Source of the DNA: Rhodococcus sp. IITR03
GTDB taxonomy: Bacteria; Actinomycetota; Actinomycetes; Mycobacteriales; Mycobacteriaceae
Direction of reading: 5' to 3'
Length of the DNA stretch: 8,133 nt
NCBI GenBank assembly: GCA_001017865.1
Contig: LATQ01000243.1
Coordinates: 1-8,133, forward strand
In this document: positions 1 through 8,133 of the stretch, piece by piece
How positions within the stretch are numbered: the first letter of the stretch is position 1
Layout: every line of letters begins with the position of its first letter
The notes under the pieces: generated by a model
Told to the model about the DNA's origin: nothing
Databases searched by the model: none
Seen by the model: the letters and a program-made list of their open reading frames with translations, nothing else
Translations under genes and position numbers: made by a program

Positions 1-3000
1 GGCGGGCGGCACGATCGGTCCCCGATTCCCCCACCTCGTCGTCCCTGCCGCGCGCGGCGCGCGCTCCGGGCGATGGTGGGTCACCTCGTCGTCGACACCG
101 ACGATGCCGCGCTGGGCCGGGCCATCGCACGACTGCAACGACCCGGCATCCGGCTCAACCTCAATCTGCTGGGAGAGGCCGTCCTCGGCGACGACGAGGC
201 CCGCCGCCGTTTCGAGGGCACCCTCGCACTCCTGGCACGCGACGACGTCGACTACGTCTCGCTCAAGGTCTCGGCGGCCGTCGCGCCACACTCGCCGTGG
301 GCCTTCGACGAGACCGTCGCGGACATCGTCGAGCGGCTCACCCCGCTGTACCGCCTCGCCGCGACCTCACCGACGCGAAATTCGTCAACCTCGACATGGA
401 GGAGTACCACGACCTGGATGTGACGGTCGCGGCGTTCACGACGCTGCTCGACCGTCCCGAGTTCCTCCGTCTCGAGGCCGGGATCGTGCTGCAGGCGTAT
501 CTACCCGACGCCCTGACCGCCATGATCGAACTGCAGCGGTGGGCGGCGGCGCGACGCGCACGCGGCGGCGCCGCGATCAAGATCCGGGTGGTCAAGGGTG
601 CCAACCTGCCGATGGAACGAGTCGACGCGTCGTTGCACGGGTGGCCGCTCGCGACGTGGAACACCAAGCAGGAGACCGACACGAACTACAAGCGGCTGCT
701 GCACTACGCGTTCACACCCGAGCGGATCGAGAACGTACGGATCGGGGTGGCCGGGCACAACCTCTTCGACATCGCCTATGCGTGGGAGCTCGCCGGTCGC
801 CGGCACGTGCGGAACGGGATCGACGTCGAGATGCTGCTCGGCATGGCGCAGAGCCAGGCCGAGGTGATCCGTCGACACGTCGGCAGTCTGCTGCTCTACA
901 CGCCCGTCGTCCGCCCCGACGAGTTCGACGTCGCGATCTCGTATCTGGTGCGTCGACTCGACGAGGGTTCGGGGCAGGAGAACTTCATGTCGGCGGTGTT
1001 CGATCTCGCCGACGATCCCGCCTTGTTCGAACGCGAGGAGCAGCGGTTCCGCGCGTCGGTGGCAGCGCTCGACGAGGGCGTCCCCTCCCCCAACCGCACG
1101 CAGAACCGACAGGAGCCGCCCATCCCAGCGCCGGAGGTGTTCACGAACACGCCGGACACCGATCCGTCCCTGCCGCAGAACCGGGAGTGGGGTCGCCGCA
1201 TCCTCGAGCGGGTGCCGTCGTCGAAGCTCGGCATCGACACCGTGCGTGCGCACACCCTCTCCTCCGAGGAACAACTCGAGCGCATGCTGGTCGACGCGAC
1301 GGCGGCCGGTCGCGCCTGGGGTGCCCGCAGCGGTGCCGAGCGCGCACGGATCCTCGAACAGGTGGCCGACGTGCTCGAAGCGCGTCGCGCCGATCTGCTC
1401 GAGGTGATGGCGGCCGAGGGCGGTAAGACCCTCGACCAGTCCGATCCGGAGGTCTCGGAAGCGATCGACTTCGCGCGGTACTACGCCGAGCGGGCCCGCG
1501 CGCTCGACACGATCGACGGTGCGCGGTTCGTGCCGTCGACCCTCACGGTCGTCACACCGCCCTGGAACTTCCCGGTCGCGATCCCGGCAGGGTCGACGCT
1601 CGGGGCGCTGGCTTCCGGTTCGGCGGTGGTCCTCAAACCCGCGACGCTCACGGCGCGGTGCGGGTCGGTGCTCGCCGAGGCGATGTGGGATGCCGGCGTG
1701 CCCCGCGACGTCCTGCACCTCGTCCATGCCGACGAACGATCGCTGGGCACGAAGCTCGTCTCCGACCCCCGCGTCGACCGGGTGGTGCTCACCGGTGCCT
1801 ACGAGACCGCCGAACTGTTCCGTTCGCTGCGTCCGGGGATGCGGCTGCTGGCCGAGACGAGCGGCAAGAACGCGATCGTCGTGACGCCGAGCGCCGATCC
1901 GGATCTGGCGGTGCGCGACGTCGTGCAGTCGGCGTTCGGGCATGCCGGACAGAAGTGCTCGGCGTCGTCGCTCGTGATCCTCGTCGGCTCCGTCGCGCGC
2001 TCCCGTCGGTTCCGCGACCAGCTCGTCGACGCGGTGCGGTCGCTACCGGTCGGTCCTGCGCACGATCCGCGAACCCGTATGGGACCGTTGATCGAACCGG
2101 CTCGGGGCAAGCTGCTCACCGCGCTCACCGAACTCGAGGACGGCGAGTCGTGGCTCGTCGAACCGCGACGGCTCGACGAGGAGGGCCGGCTGTGGACGCC
2201 CGGCGTGCGCACCGGGTGCGACGCGGGTCGCGCACGCATCTCGTCGAGTTCTTCGGTCCGGTGCTGGGGTGATGACCGCCGCCGATCTGGACGAGGCGAT
2301 CGCGATCCAGAACGAGGTGGACTACGGACTCACGGCGGGTCTGCACTCGCTGGATTCGGACGAGATCGCCCGCTGGCTCGATCGGATGGAGGCCGGGAAT
2401 CTGTACGTGAATCGCGGTATCACCGGTGCATCGTGCGACGGCAGCCGTTCGGCGGTTGGAAGAAGTCGTCGGTAGGAGCCGGCTTCAAGGCGGGCGGGCC
2501 GAACTATCTCTTCGGCTTCGGTTCCTGGGAACCCTGTGTCCGGGACGAGGACGCGCTGCGCCGGGCGTTCGAGGACGACGAGCGAGCATGGACGTCGGAA
2601 TTCGCTGTGGCACAGGATGTCACAGGACTCTCGGCAGAGCGGAACCTGTTCCGGTACCGGCCCGTTCGCACACACGTACGCCTCGGTGAGGCGGGGCGGC
2701 CCGACGAACTCGTGCGCGTACTCGGTGCCGCAGCCCGGGCGGGCGCGCCGGTGGAAATCTCTTCGGCTTTCGCCGTCGATCTCGTAAGATGCTCGATTAC
2801 AGCACGTTTCGACGGTCGCGTGCGCGTGGAGAGTGATGCGGAATGGGAGGAACGGATCGTCGACGTGGCCCCGGCGCGGGTCCGTCTGATCGGCGCAGCG
2901 CCGCCCGCCGAATGGAACGCCCGATGCGACATCGCGGTGTTCGACCATCCGGCGACCGGATCCGGACGAATCGAAATGCTGCCGTTCCTGGCCGAACAGT

Positions 3001-3062
3001 CCGTCACGATCACCGCTCATCGATTCGGCACACCGAACCGGCTCACCGACGAGATCATCTGA
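1..3062 (+). CDS. putA: Bifunctional proline dehydrogenase / L-glutamate gamma-semialdehyde dehydrogenase (PutA), 5'-partial, frame-broken
   Basis: Oxidises proline to glutamate in two steps: an FAD-dependent proline dehydrogenase, then an NAD(P)-dependent aldehyde dehydrogenase, with the intermediate passed inside one chain. The N-terminus lies off the left edge. The dehydrogenase barrel runs from about 1 to 1020 and shows SLKVS, NLDMEEY, the KGAN strand, WNTKQETD and the YLVRR arginine pair (951-956) that binds substrate carboxylate in this family. The aldehyde dehydrogenase domain, about 1180-2520, has PPWNFP (1557-1574), the catalytic-site Glu of AETSGKN (1854-1856), the nucleophile Cys of GQKCSA (1956-1958), FFGPVLG, and QPFGGWKKSS. 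About 180 further residues follow to the TGA. Five one-base deletions break the frame (near 47-60, 373-377, 2214-2216, 2266-2269 and 2429-2430). Each is repaired by one added base, and all motifs are intact, so sequencing error is likelier than decay. Fusion of the two activities is known in Corynebacterium and Rhodococcus. Confidence 0.93.
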   Translation, partial: RAARSVPDSPTSSSLPRAARAPGDGGSPRRRHRRCRAGPGHRTTATTRHPAQPQSAGRGRPRRRRGPPPFRGHPRTPGTRRRRLRLAQGLGGRRATLAVGLRRDRRGHRRAAHPAVPPRRDLTDAKFVNLDMEEYHDLDVTVAAFTTLLDRPEFLRLEAGIVLQAYLPDALTAMIELQRWAAARRARGGAAIKIRVVKGANLPMERVDASLHGWPLATWNTKQETDTNYKRLLHYAFTPERIENVRIGVAGHNLFDIAYAWELAGRRHVRNGIDVEMLLGMAQSQAEVIRRHVGSLLLYTPVVRPDEFDVAISYLVRRLDEGSGQENFMSAVFDLADDPALFEREEQRFRASVAALDEGVPSPNRTQNRQEPPIPAPEVFTNTPDTDPSLPQNREWGRRILERVPSSKLGIDTVRAHTLSSEEQLERMLVDATAAGRAWGARSGAERARILEQVADVLEARRADLLEVMAAEGGKTLDQSDPEVSEAIDFARYYAERARALDTIDGARFVPSTLTVVTPPWNFPVAIPAGSTLGALASGSAVVLKPATLTARCGSVLAEAMWDAGVPRDVLHLVHADERSLGTKLVSDPRVDRVVLTGAYETAELFRSLRPGMRLLAETSGKNAIVVTPSADPDLAVRDVVQSAFGHAGQKCSASSLVILVGSVARSRRFRDQLVDAVRSLPVGPAHDPRTRMGPLIEPARGKLLTALTELEDGESWLVEPRRLDEEGRLWTPGVRTGCDAGRARISSSSSVRCWGDDRRRSGRGDRDPERGGLRTHGGSALAGFGRDRPLARSDGGRESVRESRYHRCIVRRQPFGGWKKSSVGAGFKAGGPNYLFGFGSWEPCVRDEDALRRAFEDDERAWTSEFAVAQDVTGLSAERNLFRYRPVRTHVRLGEAGRPDELVRVLGAAARAGAPVEISSAFAVDLVRCSITARFDGRVRVESDAEWEERIVDVAPARVRLIGAAPPAEWNARCDIAVFDHPATGSGRIEMLPFLAEQSVTITAHRFGTPNRLTDEII
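47..60 (+). other. putA: putA frame break 1 (one base missing)
   Basis: Before this point the coding frame starts at base 2 (reading GPRFPHLVVPA). After it the frame starts at base 1 (reading RALRAMVGHLVV). One added base, for example a third C after CCTGCC, joins the two into a continuous PutA-like reading. Confidence 0.6.
371..378 (+). other. putA: putA frame break 2 (one base missing)
   Basis: The upstream frame reads LYRLAATSPT and the downstream frame reads AKFVNLDMEEY, a hallmark PutA strand. Restoring one G in ACG(G)CG joins them. Confidence 0.8.
2213..2218 (+). other. putA: putA frame break 3 (one base missing in a G run)
   Basis: LWTPGVRTG continues as VRRGSRTHLVEFFGPVLG only if the GGG at 2214-2216 is read as GGGG. 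Without that base the frame drifts into an arginine- and serine-rich string unlike any aldehyde dehydrogenase. Confidence 0.8.
2266..2270 (+). other. putA: putA frame break 4 (one base missing in a G run)
   Basis: FFGPVLG meets a TGA at once (2270-2272). One more G in the GGGG at 2266-2269 gives FFGPVLGVMTAADLDEAI, the expected aldehyde dehydrogenase continuation. Confidence 0.85.
2428..2431 (+). other. putA: putA frame break 5 (one base missing)
   Basis: NLYVNRGITGA continues as IVRRQPFGGWKKSS only with an extra C in GC(C)ATC. This is the most conserved C-terminal aldehyde dehydrogenase block, so the junction is unambiguous. Confidence 0.88.
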
Positions 3063-3128
3063 AAACAAACCCCGAAGCGGTCTGCCGAAGGCCCTGTGAA
3101 CCCCGACACTGTGAGGTGGAATAGGAAA

Positions 3129-3509
3129 ATGGATATCGCCACGACACCCCCGACCGAACGTCGCAAGCGCGCACTCGCCGCGGTGAAAGAACTGGGCCCC
3201 CAACGCACCGAGAAGGCCGTCGTCAAGGTGCGCTGCCCCAAGGGACACACCCTCGCCGCGGTCTACAAGACTTCCGAGGGACAGGTGGTGGTCTCCCGCA
3301 GTGGCCCGGGTGGACGCGGCAACCGCGATCGCGAAGCCACCCCGCACAACGGCACATCACTCAATTCGGAATTCGTGGACACCCTCGAGGCAACCCAGTT
3401 CGAGGACGACGAAATCCCCTCGGGCTGCGCGTGCGGTCCGCGAACGCTCTCGCGGAAGAAGATGCAGGACGCCGTCGCATCTCACGAACACGTCGTCAAC
3501 CTGACCTGA
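3129..3509 (+). CDS. Hypothetical protein with CPxGH and CxCG knuckles
   Basis: I do not recognise a named family. The 126-residue product has a basic N-terminus (ERRKRALAAVKEL, about 10-22). Next comes CPKGHTLAAVY, with Cys36 and His40, and a short beta-rich stretch ending in SRSGPGGRG. An acidic segment follows (FEDDEIPS, 91-98), then GCACG, with Cys100 and Cys102, and LSRKKMQDAV. A CPxGH-L start paired with a later CxCG end is what a zinc-ribbon-like fold would show, so metal binding is an inference. There is no signal peptide or membrane segment. ATG 3129 is chosen because GAGGTGG (3113-3119) sits 9 nt upstream. An in-frame GTG at 3096 would add 11 residues but lacks a comparable site. 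The gene begins 66 bp after putA on the same strand and its frame is intact. Confidence 0.75.
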   Translation: MDIATTPPTERRKRALAAVKELGPQRTEKAVVKVRCPKGHTLAAVYKTSEGQVVVSRSGPGGRGNRDREATPHNGTSLNSEFVDTLEATQFEDDEIPSGCACGPRTLSRKKMQDAVASHEHVVNLT

Positions 3510-3513
3510 TCCC

Positions 3514-5085
3514 TCACAGACCGAACCGCAACTGCACCCGGAACACGTCGAGCACCTCGTCGACCCAACCCAGGATCGACAGCGTCGAATCGATGTTCTG
3601 CGGTGGCGTGCACACCAGGGTGTCGTGCCGGATCAGCCGATCGAAATCCACGGCGACAGGACTGTTTCGCACCGTTCCGTTCGGCGATCGGAATTCGACT
3701 CCGGCACGCACCATCACGTCGATGATCTCCTGCGCGAGGATCCCGTAGGCGACCGTCGTCGGGTGCACACCGTCGAGGGAGAACAACCCTCCACTGTCGC
3801 GACCGCCGTGACCGTCCGCCGACAGGAAACGTGTGTCGGGCACCGGATCGAGTGCGGCGAGCGCCGGCGGTAGCGGGTACGGCTGCCACCATGCGGGTCG
3901 CGCATCGAGGTCGTCGACGTAGCGCGGGCGGCCAGGCGGTCGAGGATGCCCGCGGTGTCGAGCAGATACCAGTCCAGTCCCGCGCGACGCGCATCGGCGA
4001 CCGCCTGGGTGATCGTCTCGTCGAACAGATCGATCGCGGCGTCGACCATGCGGGCCTGCGCACCGGTGATGTGTTCGTCGCGGCTCGCGTCGAAGCGGCG
4101 CGCGTCCACCCACGGCCGGGTGTAGTAGGGGAAGTACGGGGAGCCGTTCTTCGTCCCGATTCCCCGGGCGATGGGGGCGATGGTCACGTGCGGGACGGTG
4201 CACAGCACCACGTGCCGCGCGCCGATGTTCCGGAGCTTCGCGACGACCTCCGCGAACTCGCTGTCGAAATGCTCGGGCCGCCAGATCGTGTAGGCCTGTT
4301 TCGCGTCGAGGTCGCGGAAGTCGTCGCCGCTCCAGACGACCCGCAGTTCGGTGATGGTCCGCAGTGCATTGTTGGAACCGAGGAAAACGACGAGGGTCTC
4401 GATGCCCGCATCGGTGTCCTCGTCATGCTCGGCACCGAGTTCGGTGGCGACGTCGAACAGCGTCATCTCGCGACGCCGGTCGTCGGCGTTGGGGTAGACG
4501 TACAGCGCCGCCCGCTCCCCGTTGTTCTCGACGAGCTGCCGCACGAGATCGTCGCGGGGTGTGGCGATGCGTTCGGCGCAGTCGCGGGCGGTCTTCTGCA
4601 GCGCGTCGCGCAGATCCCAGCCGAAGCACGACAGGTTGTGGAGATATCCGACGAGCGGTGGTGTCGCACCGGGTCCGCGTTCCCAATAGTCCTCGACCTC
4701 GTCCATGAAACCCCGCGCGGTGAACAGTGCGGTCGGCAGTTCCCATGGTTCGAGCGTGGATCCGTGCCGCTGCTCGATCCGGCGCAGCAGCACTTCGACG
4801 TTCAGCGGCAGTCCGCCCGGCCCACCGAAGCGCGGGTACCGCAGGTCGGCGCCGAGCTCATGGGCGACGATCGCCGGGACGGAGACGTCGGTGTTGTAGA
4901 TCGCGCCGCTCTGGAAGCCCTGCAGCAGGGAATCGCCGAGAGCACCAATCGATGTGGTGGAGTGCCGCGGAAGGACCGGGGAACGTCGATGCCGAGCGTC
5001 GGTCGAACACCGGCACCCGCGGCGGTTCGGCGGCACGGGCCACGACCGTGTCCGGTGTGCCGTCCGGGATCTCGTCGGCCGTCAT
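3514..5085 (-). CDS. SGNH/GDSL-family hydrolase (probable esterase or acylhydrolase), frame-broken
   Basis: Once repaired, this encodes about 524 residues. Block I is ALGDSLLQGF with nucleophile Ser53 (codon 4929-4931). Block III is FLGSNNAL (about 235-242). Block V is DGVHPT with Asp439 (3772-3774) and His442 (3763-3765). These are the SGNH catalytic blocks, so serine-dependent ester hydrolysis is expected, but the substrate cannot be told. The protein is long for the family: roughly 180 residues lie between blocks I and III. No signal peptide is visible, which suggests a cytoplasmic enzyme. ATG 5085 follows GAGGAGG (5090-5096) by 4 nt; the adjacent GTG at 5088 is too close to it. Three single-base deletions break the frame (near 4996-5001, 4968-4972 and 3922-3932), with the catalytic residues intact on both sides. 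It is convergent with the gene ending at 3509. Confidence 0.85.
3922..3932 (-). other. Hydrolase frame break (one base missing in a GC run)
   Basis: On the minus strand GILDRLAAR continues as RYVDDLDARPAWWQPYPL only if one base is restored within the CGCGGGCGGC stretch. Without it the enzyme would lose the block V Asp and His. Confidence 0.82.
4965..5003 (-). other. Hydrolase frame breaks (two single missing bases about 30 bp apart)
   Basis: Three minus-strand frames must be joined: the start frame (MTADEIPDGTPD to VPVFD), then TLGIDVPRSF, then PRHSTTSIGALGDSL. One base restored at about 4996-5001 and one C at about 4968-4972 do this. The well-placed ribosome site at 5090-5096 supports the upstream start, and with it this double repair. 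Confidence 0.72.
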
Positions 5086-5198
5086 CACGCCTCCTCAGCC
5101 CCCTCATCGAGTAGGCAGACAGCAACGTCGTGGTGGCCGGATGATCCGGCACCTCGTCGACGGCGAAGCCTGTCCGGGCCGGCGCGTACCTTCGGAGC
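5086..5198. promoter_or_regulatory. Divergent intergenic region
   Basis: This 113-bp gap separates the hydrolase (leftward) from the 107-residue protein (rightward), so it should hold start signals for both. The only clear elements are the hydrolase ribosome site GAGGAGG (minus strand, 5090-5096) and the palindrome at 5136-5150. I could not pick convincing -35 and -10 boxes. Confidence 0.5.
5136..5150. repeat. Perfect 15-bp palindrome, candidate operator or hairpin
   Basis: GCCGGAT-G-ATCCGGC has perfect 7-bp arms around one central base. Allowing one bulged G at 5135, the pairing extends by three more base pairs (GGT 5132-5134 with ACC 5151-5153). It lies about 49 bp upstream of the ATG at 5199 and 51 bp upstream of the ATG at 5085. 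It could bind a dimeric regulator or fold in the 5' leader of either transcript. No T-run follows on either side, so a terminator is unlikely. Confidence 0.45.
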
Positions 5199-5522
5199 AT
5201 GAGCGACGCCGACTTCGCCCACACCGATCGCGCCGAGAAGAACCGGCGAGACAAGGCCGTGACCCTGGCCCGGTATGCATGGAACCGCGGCATCTCGGGA
5301 GCCGAACTGCTCACCATGACCGACGAGACGCGACGCAAACTGGCACGGGCCGCGGATGCACATCCGCCGCGCACGATGGAGACCTGGGAACTCGCCGCGA
5401 GATTGATGGACGAGAAGACGGCGTGGGCGCAGAAACACCCCGACCATCCTGCAGCGGTCCGCACCGACGAGGACGAGAAGATCATGTGGGTCAAACCGCC
5501 CGCGCGGTCCTGGTTCGAGTGA
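5199..5522 (+). CDS. Hypothetical small helical protein
   Basis: I do not recognise a family. The product is 107 residues, hydrophilic and mostly helical by composition. It has a charged first half (AEKNRRDKAVTLARYAWNRG, about 12-31), an ETRRKLARAADAHPP segment, a WELAARLMDEK helix, and a proline- and tryptophan-containing end, WVKPPARSWFE. There are no cysteines, signal peptide or membrane segments. ATG 5199 is the first start in an intact frame, though the ribosome site is weak (CGGAG at 5193-5197, very close to the start), so a leaderless or weakly translated message is possible. Clean codon use and an unbroken frame support a real gene. It is divergent from the hydrolase and in the same direction as the exporter. 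Confidence 0.7.
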   Translation: MSDADFAHTDRAEKNRRDKAVTLARYAWNRGISGAELLTMTDETRRKLARAADAHPPRTMETWELAARLMDEKTAWAQKHPDHPAAVRTDEDEKIMWVKPPARSWFE

Positions 5523-7300
<1,778 letters not shown>

Positions 7301-7342
7301 TCGAATAGGTCCGGTCATCGAACGAGGGAACGGAGACGGCAC

Positions 7343-8111
7343 GTGGGACGAACGATCACACCGGTTCGCGTCAAGGACGTGGTGATCGGTGAAGGCGCAC
7401 CCACGATCGTCGTCCCCGTCACCGGCCGCACCCCCGAGGCGCTGCGCGAGCAGATCGCGGCCGTCGCCGATCGGGCCGATGTCGTCGAATGGCGCGTGGA
7501 CTTCTTCCACACCGTCGACGACGTCGCCTCGGTGGTCGCGCAGGCCGCCGCCCTCGCCGCGCAGGTGCAGGGCACTCCTGCTCGCGACCTGCCGCACGTC
7601 GAACGAGGGCGGGGAGATCGCGATCGACGACGAGACATATGCCGATCTGACGGTCGCGCTCGCCGAGAGCGGCGCGGTGGATCTGGTGGACGTCGAGTAC
7701 CGCCGCGACCGTGCCGCCGTCGAGCGGATCGTCGCGGCGGCGCACGCGCGCGGTGTCGCGGTGGTGGCGTCGAACCACGACTTCGACGCCACTCCGCCGA
7801 AGGACGAGATCGTCGCGCGGCTGTGCGAAATGCAGGAGCTCGGCGCCGACATCTGCAAGATCGCCGTCATGCCGCGGTCGACGACCGACGTGCTCACGCT
7901 GCTCGACGCGACCCGCACCATGCACGAGGATCACGCCGACCGCCCGTTGATCACCATGTCGATGGGCGGTCTCGGCGTGGTGTCGCGGATCGCCGGTCAG
8001 GTCTTCGGGTCGGCCGCGACGTTCGGGATGGTCGGCACCGCCTCGGCGCCCGGTCAGGTCGCCGCCGAGGAACTGCGCTCGGTGCTCGGCCTCATCGACC
8101 GCGCCCTCTGA
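7343..8111 (+). CDS. aroD: Type I 3-dehydroquinate dehydratase, frame-broken once
   Basis: Converts 3-dehydroquinate to 3-dehydroshikimate through a Schiff-base lysine, in the shikimate pathway or in quinate breakdown. The type I (beta/alpha)8 family residues are present: EWRVDF near the N-terminus, RTSNEGGE, the Glu in DVEY, His in SNHDF (7776-7778), Lys in DICKIAV (7857-7859), the Arg of MGGLGVVSR, and the Ser and Gln of TASAPGQ near the end. The length of about 255 residues is normal. GTG 7343 follows GGAG (7332-7335) by 7 nt. The frame breaks at about 7574-7580: QGTP in the first frame continues as LLATCRTSNEGG in another, which requires two missing bases or one extra base. It is probably co-transcribed with the exporter 42 bp upstream. 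Confidence 0.92.
7574..7580 (+). other. aroD: aroD frame break (two bases missing or one extra)
   Basis: The sequence ACTCCTG must supply both the end of QGTP and the start of LLATCRTSNEGG. Adding two bases (a lost CT or CC) yields GTPLLATC, close to the usual PLLFTFR strand. Removing one C yields GTLLATC. It is the only break here not explained by one lost base. Confidence 0.75.
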
Positions 8112-8133
8112 TCACCACATGCGGCGAGAGCGA

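Noticed and set aside
104..1426. 440-residue plus-strand frame overlapping putA
   Set aside because: It is an out-of-frame Arg/Ala-rich translation with no motif; putA motifs lie in the other frame.
501..1943. Long minus-strand open frame opposite putA (480 residues)
   Set aside because: It is Arg-, His- and Gly-rich with no domain, lies wholly opposite a clear PutA reading, and is a common shadow of third-position G+C bias.
2266..2272. Programmed ribosomal frameshifting in putA
   Set aside because: There are five shifts in one gene, with no slippery heptamer or downstream pseudoknot seen, and similar breaks occur in three unrelated genes.
3096..3128. GTG 3096 as the start of the 126-residue protein
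   Set aside because: ATG 3129 has a well-spaced GAGGTGG; the extra 11 residues have no ribosome site as good.

Overview
The window looks like an ordinary chromosomal segment of a G+C-rich actinobacterium. G or C dominates third codon positions, GTG starts are used, and the gene types and protein sequences resemble Rhodococcus and related Mycobacteriales. The genus is an inference from gene content, not a search result.

Layout, left to right: (1) 1-3062, plus strand: most of a bifunctional proline-catabolism enzyme (PutA; proline dehydrogenase plus glutamate-semialdehyde dehydrogenase), with its N-terminus off the left edge. (2) 3129-3509, plus: a 126-residue protein of unknown function with CPxGH and CxCG knuckles that suggest metal binding. 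(3) 3514-5085, minus: a large SGNH/GDSL-type hydrolase, convergent with gene 2 (4 bp between stop codons). (4) 5199-5522, plus: a 107-residue helical protein of unknown function, divergent from the hydrolase across a 113-bp gap that holds a 15-bp palindrome. (5) 5640-7300, plus: a DHA2-family, probably 14-helix, major facilitator exporter. A possible 22-codon leader ORF and a ribosome-site-masking hairpin precede it. (6) 7343-8111, plus: a type I 3-dehydroquinate dehydratase (AroD), 42 bp downstream and probably co-transcribed with the exporter.

The strongest signal in the window concerns sequence quality. All four long genes are frame-broken, at ten places in 8.1 kb. Nine breaks are repaired exactly by restoring one missing base, mostly in short G or C runs. 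The tenth, in aroD, needs two restored bases or one removed. Every catalytic motif survives on both sides of the breaks. The simplest explanation is systematic single-base deletion error in a draft assembly, not five kilobases of independently decaying genes. The gene boundaries given here are those of the repaired genes.

I found no mobile element, CRISPR array, tRNA, rRNA, phage module or defence system, and no convincing evidence of a new biological system. No gene-free stretch exceeds about 120 bp. The most open biological questions are the two unknown small proteins, the leader of the exporter gene, and why a type I dehydroquinate dehydratase sits beside an exporter.
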